64,000 nucleotides of DNA from Nonomuraea endophytica (GTDB lineage: Bacteria > Actinomycetota > Actinomycetes > Streptosporangiales > Streptosporangiaceae), in NCBI RefSeq assembly GCF_014203235.1, contig NZ_JACHIN010000013.1, positions 182,832 through 246,831 of the forward strand, written 5' to 3'. Position numbers and translations under genes: made by a program. The notes below the pieces were generated by a model. That model saw only the letters and a list, made by a program, of their open reading frames with translations, did no database searches and was not told the origin of the DNA. Shown here one piece after another: positions 56,333-63,905 of this stretch (positions within the stretch are counted from its first letter, which is position 1; the number at the start of each line of letters is the position of its first letter).

Positions 56333-56856
56333 GGACGGCTCAGCCGGTAGAGGACGGTACGGCGGACCGGGCTGCCCTCGGGCACGTTCGGATGGTCGAA
56401 GTCGTCGGCCGGATCGCGGGTCATGCCCAGGCGTTCCATGACGGCGCGCGAACGGACGTTGGCCACGGCCGTCATCGAGACGATCTCCTTCAGGCCCAGC
56501 TCGCCGAAGCCGCGGGCCAGCGCCGCCCTGGCCGCCTCGGTGGCGTAGCCGCGGCCCCACGCGGCCCTGCTCAGCCGCCAGCCGACCTCGACGGCGGGGG
56601 TGAAATGGGCGGGGAAGTCCCAGTAGATCAGCCCGGTGAAGCCGACGAACTCCCCGCTCTCCCGCACCTCGAGCGCCCACAGCCCGTAGCCGTCGCGGTC
56701 GAAGCCCATCTCCATGCGGTCGATCATCATGTCGCTCTGTACCCGCGTCAGCCGCGCCGGGAAGTGCTCCATCACCTCCGGGTCGGCGTTCATGGCGGCG
56801 AACGGCTCGCGGTCCTCCTCGCGCCAGCGGCGCATGATCAGTCGCTCGGTCTCCAT
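56329..56856 (-). CDS. GNAT N-acetyltransferase (RimJ/RimL-like)
   Basis: A 175-residue acetyltransferase. It opens METERLIMRRWREEDREPFA and has VGFTGLIYWDF, EVGWRLSRAAWGRGYATEAA (motif A, acetyl-CoA pyrophosphate loop R-G-x-G-x-A type) and VANVRSRAVMERLGMT (motif B). This is the pattern of ribosomal-protein/amine acetyltransferases of the RimJ/RimL group, substrate unknown. ATG 56856 is chosen; the in-frame extension upstream is antisense to the kinase-like gene and not family-like. Confidence 0.9.
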   Translation of the reverse strand: METERLIMRRWREEDREPFAAMNADPEVMEHFPARLTRVQSDMMIDRMEMGFDRDGYGLWALEVRESGEFVGFTGLIYWDFPAHFTPAVEVGWRLSRAAWGRGYATEAARAALARGFGELGLKEIVSMTAVANVRSRAVMERLGMTRDPADDFDHPNVPEGSPVRRTVLYRLSRP

Positions 56857-56860
56857 CCCG

Positions 56861-57643
56861 TCAACGATAGGACGAAAGCCCCGCCTCCACAGCTTCCGGC
56901 TCGTCGTGCAGGAGCCCGTGCACGGCCTCCTGGAGGGCGAAGGTCGCGGCATAGGCGCGCGCCCGCTCCGCGAGATCGGGAAACCGTACGGCCAGCCGCC
57001 GCCTGACCGGCTCCGGCGAGGAGACCGACAGCGCGGCGAAGTCGACCGCCGGGTCGCCCGGTCCCGCCTCGTCCCAGTCGAGGACGCCGCTCACCCGGCC
57101 GTTCTCGATCAGCACGTTGGCGCCGCCCAGGTCGCCGTGGACGAACCCGGCCGGGGCGCTCGCGGCGGTCTCGGCGGCCGCGGTGACCTCGGCCAGCGCC
57201 CTTCGGCCCGCCTCGGGGGACAGGAGGGGGGCGACGCGGTGCCGTACCTCGGAGGCGAGGGTCTGCCACTCCGCGCGCCAGGAAGTGGAGCCGCGCCAGG
57301 ACGCGGCGTCGTCGTGCGGGACGGAGGCGAGGGCTGTCAGGAGCGCGGCCAGCGCGTCAGGGTCCACGGGCGTCCGCTCCGACAGCGGCGCGCCCGGCAG
57401 CAGGCGGGTCACCAGGCAGTCGGCGCGCACGAGCAGCACCTCGGGGGCGGGCAGGCCGTGGGCGCGCACCAGGCGCACACGCTCGGCGAGCGGCTCCACC
57501 GGGGCGCCGTAGCGGGGGAAACGCCAGGCCAGCCCGGTGTCGTCGTCGAGCACCACGTCGGCGTGCTCGCCGCGGACCAGCCGCAGGCCGTCCGGGGTGC
57601 GGCCCATCGCGCGGGCGTAGTCGTCGATCAAGGTCGTCCTCAC
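56861..57643 (-). CDS. aminoglycoside phosphotransferase (APH)-family kinase
   Basis: A 260-residue small-molecule kinase. Brenner motif APAGFVHGDLGGANVLIENG (HGDxxxxN) and the DFG-like metal site VLDWDEAGPGDPAVDFAAL are intact; the N-lobe includes ADVVLDDDTGLAWRFPRYG with a probable nucleotide-binding segment lacking the usual Lys. The family includes antibiotic kinases, but also many metabolic kinases. It starts at GTG 57643, ends four bases before the GNAT start (coupled on the same strand) and lies 54 bp after the membrane-protein gene. Confidence 0.86.
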   Translation of the reverse strand: MRTTLIDDYARAMGRTPDGLRLVRGEHADVVLDDDTGLAWRFPRYGAPVEPLAERVRLVRAHGLPAPEVLLVRADCLVTRLLPGAPLSERTPVDPDALAALLTALASVPHDDAASWRGSTSWRAEWQTLASEVRHRVAPLLSPEAGRRALAEVTAAAETAASAPAGFVHGDLGGANVLIENGRVSGVLDWDEAGPGDPAVDFAALSVSSPEPVRRRLAVRFPDLAERARAYAATFALQEAVHGLLHDEPEAVEAGLSSYR

Positions 57644-57663
57644 TGCCGGGAGTGAGAACGATC

Positions 57664-57725
57664 TTATCGGCGGCCCTTGAGCCCGGTGACGACGGTCCTA
57701 TCGGCGGCTCTTGAGGCCGGTGATG
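57664..57725. repeat. 34-bp-period imperfect duplication of a gene's 3' end
   Basis: A 28-bp segment at 57698-57725, which encodes the last codons and stop of the membrane-protein gene, is repeated at 57664-57691 with 24 of 28 bases conserved. The copy lies just past the stop codon, between this gene and the APH-family gene. Confidence 0.65.
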
Positions 57726-58729
57726 CGGCGGAACAGGTCCCACCAGAACGGCGCCCCGAACAGCAGCGCCACATAGGTCAGCAGGTAGCCGGGCCAGTGG
57801 CTGAGCGTGGTGAGGCGGTCCCACCACACGCCGCCGTTCCAGTTGATGCTGGGGTCGCCGTCGGCCGGGATGGTGATGTGCATGATCGCGTTGTCGAAGA
57901 TCTTGACCAGCGCGGGCGAGCTGAGCGTCTCGGTGAGGCAGTCGGTCAGCTGGACGTTCTCGGTGCACTTGGCCTTGAGCTCGTTGACGGTGGCCGGGTC
58001 GCCGGCGGCCACCGCGGCCACGCCGGTGCGCAGCCCGTTGTCGCGCAGCAGCGTCTTGGAGTACTCCAGGCCGTCCATGCTGAACAGCAGCGTCACCACC
58101 AGCCCGAGCGCGGCCATGACCCACTTCACGTAGCGCTTGTAGAGCATCGACAGGCGCTGCATCTCGCCGTCGAACCAGGTCTCGACGCCCTGCCTGAACC
58201 GGTCGAGGTCGCGCTGGGCGCCTTCCCAGACACCCATGAGGTGGCCGTACAACGGGCTCTTCATCGCCTTGAGCTTGGCCAGCCAGCCTTCGACGCCGTT
58301 GGGGTCGGTGGCCGCGAGCTCCATCAGCGCCACGGCGAAGCGGGCGGGCGGGATGTTGGAGATGCTCGTCTTGCCCGTCTTGGGGTGGTCGATCTCGCGG
58401 ACCCGCTCGTAGAGCAGCTTCGTCATCGCGTCGTCGGCCACCGACTCGTGGGCCGGCATCGTGGACTCCACCGGCGACGGCTGGTCGCTGTGCTTGGGCC
58501 TCGGATCGTGCAGGAACGGCAGCGCCGTGAACACGTCGCGAATCTTGGCCGGCAACCACGCCCTGCCGTTGGAAGACCCGTCCATGGTGTCGCGCAGGTA
58601 CGCCCACAGGAACTTGCTACGGATGGCCAGCAACCGCACGATTCCCTCGTTGATGCCGCTGACCAGCAACGACAGCAGCAGGAACGACAGGATCAGCCCG
58701 ATCGCCAGATCGACGTAAAGAGATAGCAA
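57698..58729 (-). CDS. conserved transmembrane protein, divergent partner of a STAND NTPase
   Basis: A 343-residue protein with an N-terminal helix (LSLYVDLAIGLILSFLLLSL then VSGINEGIV), a cytoplasmic domain (~30-185, with NIPPARFAVALMELAATDP), two helices near 195-215 and a C-terminal pair ending GAPFWWDLFRR. The phrases LD(L/I)AIGLxxxxLLLSLLxSxxNE, WFDxxMxRxSxxYKR and GAPFWxDL match a family of about 350-residue conserved hypothetical membrane proteins. No function is established. The start appears to be TTG 58729 with a weak ribosome site. It diverges from the STAND-TPR gene (101 bp gap). The 3' end is duplicated (57664-57725). Confidence 0.82.
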   Translation of the reverse strand: MLSLYVDLAIGLILSFLLLSLLVSGINEGIVRLLAIRSKFLWAYLRDTMDGSSNGRAWLPAKIRDVFTALPFLHDPRPKHSDQPSPVESTMPAHESVADDAMTKLLYERVREIDHPKTGKTSISNIPPARFAVALMELAATDPNGVEGWLAKLKAMKSPLYGHLMGVWEGAQRDLDRFRQGVETWFDGEMQRLSMLYKRYVKWVMAALGLVVTLLFSMDGLEYSKTLLRDNGLRTGVAAVAAGDPATVNELKAKCTENVQLTDCLTETLSSPALVKIFDNAIMHITIPADGDPSINWNGGVWWDRLTTLSHWPGYLLTYVALLFGAPFWWDLFRRITGLKSRR

Positions 58730-58830
58730 AATGGATCACCCCGCGCCTTGATACACCCCGGCGCGCCCGGCCCGCAATGCGATCCGCGGATCACGCCCGC
58801 GACGGACCCCCGAAATGCACATACTGGGCT

Positions 58831-60858
58831 ATGACCCAGGACGCGGCGGGCGATCGGGCCGTGGCCGCCGGCTCTGTCGGCGAGCGCGCCATCGTCATCC
58901 CAGGCGATCACAACACCGTTCAGGTAGGGGCGCCTCCGGCCGCCGCCGGACGGCTCGTCGTGGGAGACATCCCCCAGCTCCCCGCCTCCTTCCAGGAGCG
59001 TCCGGGCATCATGTCCGGGCTGCGCGGCGAGGACCGGGTGAGCGTGGTCCGCTCGGTGAGCGGGGCGCCGGGCGTCGGCAAGACCACGATGGCCGCCGCG
59101 TACGCCCGCGAATGCCAGGCCGCCTCGTTCGCCGTCGTCGCCTGGGTCCACGCCGAGACGCATGAGCAGATCGTCGCCGGGCTCGGCCGGCTCGCCGACC
59201 GGGCGGGCCTGCGCGGCGCGAACGACTCCTGGGCCGAGGCCGCCGAGAAGGCCCGCGACTGGCTGGCCGCCGCCCGCGAGCCGTGCCTCGTGGTCTTCGA
59301 CAACGCGGCCAGCGTACGCGAGCTGCGCCGATGGTTGCCCGCGACCGGCAACGTGCAGACGGTGATCACCACCAGGGACCGGGCGTTCGACCGGCTGGGC
59401 GCGCGGGTGCCGGTGGACGTGTTCACCGAGGGCGAGGCGGTGGCGTTCCTGGAACGGGCCACTGGCCTCGACGACCCCGCCGGCGCCGCCGCCCTGGCCG
59501 CCGAACTCGGCCATCTGGCACTCGCCCTGGCCCAGGCCGCGGCCCTGATCGAGGATCGCGGATCCACCTACGCCGGCTACCTGGCCACGCTGCGCCGGGT
59601 GCCGCTGGCCAGGAGCCTGCGCAGCGTCGAAAGCGACGCCTATCCCGACAGCGCCGTGCAGGCCGTGACCCTCGCGGTGGAGGCGGCGGAGGCGGAGATC
59701 GACGGCGCGGCCGACGTGCTCAATGTCCTGTCCGTCCTGTCGCCCGACGGCGTCCCGCGCGGCCTGCTCTACCCGGAGATCGACGACGACGCTCTCGACC
59801 GGCTGGCCGCCCTCGTGCGCAGGTCGCTGCTGACCTGGAGCCAGGACCGCCAGTCCGTGGTGATGCACCGGGTGACGCAGCGGGTGCTCAGGGAACGCGA
59901 CCCCGACGCCACGGGCCGCGCCCTCGACCGGGCCGCCTACCTCCTGCAGCTGTACCGCCCGCTGGACACCTGGGTGAACCGCGGCAAATGGGAGTCCTTC
60001 GTCACCCAGACGGAGGCGGTCTACGCCCACGTGGGCGAGCGCGCGGCTCCGGTGCTGGCCACCCTGCGGCAACTGGGCGTGGGCTACCGGGCCCGCCACT
60101 CCAGCAACGCCGACGCCGTGGCCCTCTTCGAGCAGTGCCTGGCCGACTTCGAACGCGTCCTCGGCCCCGAGCACGAGATCACCCTGAACACCAGGGCCGA
60201 CCTGGCCTTCTCCTACAGTCACCTGCGCCGGCCCGAACGCGCGGTGGAGATCTACGAGCGCACCATCGCCGACTACATCCGCGTCCTCGGCCCCGACCAC
60301 CCCGGCACGCTCAAGTCGTACGCGGGCCTGGCCGACGTCTACAGCCTGAACTACGACCCGGCCGAAGCGGTGCCCCTGCAGGAGCGGGCGGTGGCCGAAC
60401 ACGTCCGGGTCCTGGGCTCCGGCCACCGCGTCACCCTGGCCCGCCGCGGCCTGCTGGCCCTGACCGTCAGCCACGCCGGCGAGCACGAGCGCGCGATCGC
60501 CCTCATGGAGTCGACCTGCGCGGACAGCGTCCGGGTGCTGGGCGGGGACGACTCCGACACGCTGATGGCCAAGCGGGGGCTGGCGATGGTGGTGGGCAAC
60601 GCCAGAGACGACGAACGCGCGGCCGGGCTCTATCGCGCCTGCATAGCGGGATACGAGCGGGTGCTCGGCGCCGACAACGTCTTCACCCTGCAGACCAAGC
60701 TGGTGTTCGCCGACTTCCTGGCATCGACCGGCTCCCCGGCCGTGGCCCACGCGATATACGCGGAACTCCTGGAAACCGGCGAACGTGTGCTCGGCCCCGG
60801 CCACGTGGTGATCGAACAGGCCCGTGCCCACCTGCGGCGCGACCAGACCGGGCCCTGA
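58831..60858 (+). CDS. STAND NTPase (NB-ARC-like) with TPR repeats
   Basis: A 675-residue protein. Residues 1-~40 contain a short sequence (GERAIVIPGDHNTVQVG) of the kind found at the N-terminus of actinobacterial conflict-system proteins. The NTPase core ~60-330 has Walker A SGAPGVGKTTMAAAYARE, Walker B CLVVFDNAA, a sensor-like VQTVITTRDRAF and GHLALALAQAAALIE (GLPL-equivalent GHLALAL), followed by a winged-helix region. From ~400 to 670 there are about seven Kinesin-light-chain-like TPRs (FERVLGPEHEITLNTRADLA, IRVLGPDHPGTLKSYAGLAD). Such proteins assemble on sensing a ligand through the TPRs. No C- or N-terminal enzymatic effector is fused, so the divergently encoded membrane protein may serve that part. 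Confidence 0.9.
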   Translation: MTQDAAGDRAVAAGSVGERAIVIPGDHNTVQVGAPPAAAGRLVVGDIPQLPASFQERPGIMSGLRGEDRVSVVRSVSGAPGVGKTTMAAAYARECQAASFAVVAWVHAETHEQIVAGLGRLADRAGLRGANDSWAEAAEKARDWLAAAREPCLVVFDNAASVRELRRWLPATGNVQTVITTRDRAFDRLGARVPVDVFTEGEAVAFLERATGLDDPAGAAALAAELGHLALALAQAAALIEDRGSTYAGYLATLRRVPLARSLRSVESDAYPDSAVQAVTLAVEAAEAEIDGAADVLNVLSVLSPDGVPRGLLYPEIDDDALDRLAALVRRSLLTWSQDRQSVVMHRVTQRVLRERDPDATGRALDRAAYLLQLYRPLDTWVNRGKWESFVTQTEAVYAHVGERAAPVLATLRQLGVGYRARHSSNADAVALFEQCLADFERVLGPEHEITLNTRADLAFSYSHLRRPERAVEIYERTIADYIRVLGPDHPGTLKSYAGLADVYSLNYDPAEAVPLQERAVAEHVRVLGSGHRVTLARRGLLALTVSHAGEHERAIALMESTCADSVRVLGGDDSDTLMAKRGLAMVVGNARDDERAAGLYRACIAGYERVLGADNVFTLQTKLVFADFLASTGSPAVAHAIYAELLETGERVLGPGHVVIEQARAHLRRDQTGP

Positions 60859-60859
60859 G

Positions 60860-60903
60860 CGAGCGAACGGCCCGGCATCGCGGTCGACGCCGGGCCGTGC
60901 TCG
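60860..60903. terminator. bidirectional stem-loop between the STAND gene and glnA
   Basis: ACGGCCCGGC (60867-60876) and GCCGGGCCGT (60889-60898) form a perfect 10-bp stem with a 12-base loop; CGAGC/GCTCG extends it after a 2-base bulge. It lies between convergent genes whose stops are only 50 bases apart. No T-tract. Confidence 0.65.
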
Positions 60904-60908
60904 CCGTC

Positions 60909-62333
60909 CTACACGTCGTAGTAGAGCTCGAACTCGTGGGGGTGCGGGCGCAGGCGGATCGGGTCGACCTCGTTCTCGCGCTTGTAGGCGATCCACGTCT
61001 CGATCAGGTCGGGCGTGAAGACGCCGCCCTCCAGGAGATAGTCGTGGTCGGCTTCCAGGGCGTTCAGGACGTCGGTCAAGGATCCCGGGACCTGCGGGAT
61101 GTTGCGGGCCTCCTCGGGCGGCAGCTCGTAGAGGTCCTTGTCCACCGGCTCCGGCGGCTCGATCTTGTTGCGGATGCCGTCGATGCCGGCCATCAGCATG
61201 GCGGCGAAGGCGAAGTACGGGTTGCACGACGGGTCGGGCACCCGGAACTCGATGCGCTTGGCCTTCGGGTTCGAGCCGGTGATCGGGATGCGCACGCACG
61301 CGGAGCGGTTGCGCTGGCTGTAGACCAGGTTGACCGGGGCCTCGTAGCCGGGCACCAGGCGGTGGTAGGAGTTCACCGTCGGGTTGGTGAAGGCCAGCAG
61401 CGAGGGGGCGTGCTTCAGCAGGCCGCCGATGTAGTAGCGGGCGGTGTCGGACAGGCCCGCGTAGCCCACCTCGTCGTAGAAGAGCGGCGAGCCGTCCTTC
61501 CACAGCGACTGGTGGCAGTGCATGCCGGAGCCGTTGTCACCGAAGATCGGCTTGGGCATGAAGGTGACCGTGTGGCCGTACTCCAGGGCGGTGCTCTTGA
61601 TGATGTACTTGTAGAGCATCAGGTTGTCGGCGGTCTTGAGCAGCGTGCCGAACCTGAAGTCGATCTCGGCCTGGCCCGCGGTGCCGACCTCGTGGTGCTG
61701 CATCTCGACGTCGATGCCGCACTCGATGAGGTTGCGGACCATCTCCGAGCGCAGGTCGGTGAAGTGGTCCATGGGCGGGACCGGGAAGTAGCCGCCCTTG
61801 TAGCGCGGCTTGTAGCCCAGGTTGCCGCCTTCGGTGGACTTGCCGGTGTTCCAGGCGCCCTCGATGGAGTCGATGTAGTAGTAGCCGGCGTTCGCGCTCG
61901 TCTCGAAGCGGACGTCGTCGAAGATGTAGAACTCCGCCTCGGGGCCGAAGAAGACGGTGTCGGCGATGCCCGTGCCCTTGAGGTATTCCTCCGCCTTGCG
62001 GGCGACGTTGCGGGGGTCGCGGCTGTAGGCCTCGCCGGTCAGCGGGTCGTGCACGAAGAAGTTGATGTTGAGCGTCTTGTGCTGGCGGAAGGGGTCCACG
62101 ACCGCGCTCGTCGGGTCGGGCAGGAGCAGCATGTCCGACTCGTGGATGGCCTGGAACCCGCGGATCGACGAGCCGTCGAACATGAGGCCGTCGGTGAAGA
62201 CGCTGGCGCCGAAGTTCTCGACGGGGAAGGTGAAATGGTGCGTCGTCCCCGGCAGGTCGGTGAACCTGACATCGACGAACTGCACCCCTTCGTCCCGGAT
62301 GAACTTCAGGACGTCGTCGGCGGAGTTGAACAC
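60909..62333 (-). CDS. glnA: type I glutamine synthetase
   Basis: A 474-residue dodecameric GSI-beta enzyme joining glutamate and ammonia at ATP cost. Motifs: FVDVRFTDLPGTTHHFTFPV, FDGSSIRGFQAIHESDM (latch and Asp), GPEAEFYIF, QHHEVGTAGQAEIDFRFG, DNGSGMHCHQSLW and NRSACVRIP. The adenylylation tyrosine is Y402 in KDLYELPPEEARN, so activity should be set by GlnE. A full GlnR box (62383-62420) lies 50 bases upstream, giving nitrogen-dependent transcription. The ~25-residue insertion near the adenylylation loop is of the beta subfamily. Confidence 0.97.
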   Translation of the reverse strand: MFNSADDVLKFIRDEGVQFVDVRFTDLPGTTHHFTFPVENFGASVFTDGLMFDGSSIRGFQAIHESDMLLLPDPTSAVVDPFRQHKTLNINFFVHDPLTGEAYSRDPRNVARKAEEYLKGTGIADTVFFGPEAEFYIFDDVRFETSANAGYYYIDSIEGAWNTGKSTEGGNLGYKPRYKGGYFPVPPMDHFTDLRSEMVRNLIECGIDVEMQHHEVGTAGQAEIDFRFGTLLKTADNLMLYKYIIKSTALEYGHTVTFMPKPIFGDNGSGMHCHQSLWKDGSPLFYDEVGYAGLSDTARYYIGGLLKHAPSLLAFTNPTVNSYHRLVPGYEAPVNLVYSQRNRSACVRIPITGSNPKAKRIEFRVPDPSCNPYFAFAAMLMAGIDGIRNKIEPPEPVDKDLYELPPEEARNIPQVPGSLTDVLNALEADHDYLLEGGVFTPDLIETWIAYKRENEVDPIRLRPHPHEFELYYDV

Positions 62334-62382
62334 TCTCGAACCTCCCTGGGGACGGGTATCAGCCCGACGTTAGGGCGAGGCG

Positions 62383-62420
62383 ATTTCCACGCCGTGTCTC
62401 GTTTGTTTCGCCGGTGTTAA
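62383..62420 (-). promoter_or_regulatory. complete GlnR box upstream of glnA
   Basis: Read on the bottom strand: TTAAC (62420-62416), 6 bases, GAAAC (62409-62405), 6 bases, GACAC (62398-62394), 6 bases, GAAAT (62387-62383). This matches the actinobacterial GlnR consensus gTnAC-n6-GaAAC-n6-gTnAC-n6-GaAAC with correct spacing throughout. It is 50 bases upstream of the glnA start and should mediate activation by GlnR under nitrogen limitation. Confidence 0.88.
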
Positions 62421-62426
62421 GGGGCC

Positions 62427-63353
62427 TCACGTGGCCGACGAAGCCGTGCATCCGTCGCCCACGGGCTGATGCAGGTCATAGGGGTCGCGTGGCGCGCCGG
62501 TGCCGCGTACCTGGCCCGGGTCGGACGCGGGGAACTGCGGGTGGATGTAGCCGTCGGTGTCGCAACGCACCGGGGTGGCGCTGGCGCCCAGGCTCTCGAC
62601 CCACACCCGGACCCCGCCCGCCGACTCGAAGATGTCGAATGAGCCCCGCGCGTGCGTCACCAGCCGGACCACCTGGTCGGGGCGGCCCGGTGGCTGGACG
62701 GCGTAGACGACCAGGTAGGTGATCTTGACGCGGGCGCCCTCGCGGTAGCGGGAGAGCGTGGCCTCGCCGCGGACCTTGATGACGTCGGTGGCCAGTTCGG
62801 TGGTGCCGGGCGCGAAGCTGTTGACCCAGGCCCGGGTGACCTTCCTACGCTGCTCCGCGTCGGCCAGGCCGGCGAAGGCCCTGGGCTCGCCGCCCATGAG
62901 CGTCGCCGGGTCGAGGTAGGCGGCGGTCAGCAGGTCACGCACCCGCGCCAGCCCCTTGCCCACCTCCTTCGCCGACAACCCGCCGACCGCCTTCGGCTCG
63001 GGCAGCTCGAACCCCGCCGCCCCCGAGGCGTACCCGGCGGCGGGGGAGCCCTCGAAGGGGTCGGCGGGCGCGGGCGGCTCCGGCGTGCTCGTGGGCGCGG
63101 GCCGGATCCGCCGTACGGCCGGCTCGGGCGTCAGCAACTCGGGGCGAAAGGCCAGCACGCTCGCCGCGGCGACCAGCACGGCCAGGACCAGGACGACGGC
63201 CAGCGCCCACCGCCGCGCGGGTGAGGACGGCCGCCGGGAAGCGGGCGGCGCGGCCTGGCGCGCGGCCTTGGCGGCGGCCTCGCGCATCCTGCGCTGTTCG
63301 CCCTCCCCGATCTGGGACACCAGCTCCTGGAAGCGTGCGTCGAGGTCGTCCAT
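62427..63353 (-). CDS. membrane-anchored actinobacterial protein of unknown function
   Basis: A 308-residue type II membrane protein. Residues 1-50 are charged (DARFQELVSQIGEGEQRRMR), the anchor is ALAVVLVLAVLVAAASVLAF (~51-70), followed by a Pro/Thr-rich linker (RRIRPAPTSTPEPPAPADPF) and an external domain ~110-300. That domain has RVRDLLTAAYLDPATLMGGE and VRGEATLSRYREGARVKITY, and two late cysteines (VRCDTDGY, GDGCTAS). Similar proteins are encoded next to glnA in other actinobacteria, as I recall. Function unknown. Divergent from the RDD gene, upstream of glnA on the same strand. Confidence 0.78.
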   Translation of the reverse strand: MDDLDARFQELVSQIGEGEQRRMREAAAKAARQAAPPASRRPSSPARRWALAVVLVLAVLVAAASVLAFRPELLTPEPAVRRIRPAPTSTPEPPAPADPFEGSPAAGYASGAAGFELPEPKAVGGLSAKEVGKGLARVRDLLTAAYLDPATLMGGEPRAFAGLADAEQRRKVTRAWVNSFAPGTTELATDVIKVRGEATLSRYREGARVKITYLVVYAVQPPGRPDQVVRLVTHARGSFDIFESAGGVRVWVESLGASATPVRCDTDGYIHPQFPASDPGQVRGTGAPRDPYDLHQPVGDGCTASSAT

Positions 63354-63443
63354 GAGGAGACATCATGCGTGCGGAAACGCCCAGGCAGAAGCGCGATTGG
63401 GTCACAATCGCGACCGGCGCCCCGGCCGGATACCGTGGTGGGC

Positions 63444-63905
63444 ATGAGTGAGAAGCAGCCGCGCTGGACGCAGACCTGGCTCGGCGGCGTGCGCGCCGCC
63501 GGGGTCGACCTCGGGTACCCGGGTCAGCGGCTGGGGCTGCCAGAGCGGGGCAGCGGGTCGGTGGCCGGGTGGGGGCGGCGGATCGCGGCGCTGGTCATCG
63601 ACTGGATGATCTGCACCTGGGCGATCGCGCAGCTCATCCTGGGCATCAGTCCCACCGCCTCGCCGTGGGCGCCGGTGCTCATCTTCGCCCTGCAATATCT
63701 GCTGCTGGTGGCCTTCCTGGGCCAGACGTTCGGGCACCGGCTGCTGAAGATCAAGGTCGTCGCCATGGACGGCGGCATCCCCCGGCTGCTGCCGGTGTTC
63801 GTCCGCACCGTGCTGCTGTGCCTGGCCGTGCCCGCGGTGATCTACGACCGCGACAACCGCGGCATGCACGACCGCGCGTCCAACACGATCACCGTCAACA
63901 TGTAG
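63444..63905 (+). CDS. RDD-family membrane protein
   Basis: A 153-residue membrane protein. Two or three helices: RRIAALVIDWMICTWAIAQL (holding the family's R and first D), VLIFALQYLLLVAFLGQTFG and RLLPVFVRTVLLCLAVPAVI, with the second conserved Asp in IYDRDNRGMHDRASNT. RDD proteins are small membrane proteins, some proposed as transporters. In mycobacteria and streptomycetes one is encoded beside glnA, consistent with the order here. ATG 63444 gives family length; TACCGT (63431-63436) seven bases before it suggests a leaderless start. The stop codon is inside the first unit of the 16-bp array. Confidence 0.9.
   Translation: MSEKQPRWTQTWLGGVRAAGVDLGYPGQRLGLPERGSGSVAGWGRRIAALVIDWMICTWAIAQLILGISPTASPWAPVLIFALQYLLLVAFLGQTFGHRLLKIKVVAMDGGIPRLLPVFVRTVLLCLAVPAVIYDRDNRGMHDRASNTITVNM

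Noticed and set aside
58693..62420. Very long open frames (over 900 codons) on both strands antisense to the STAND and glnA genes
   Set aside because: They overlap genes with clear family motifs in another frame; their translations are Ala/Gly/Arg-rich and motif-free, as expected from G/C-biased third positions.
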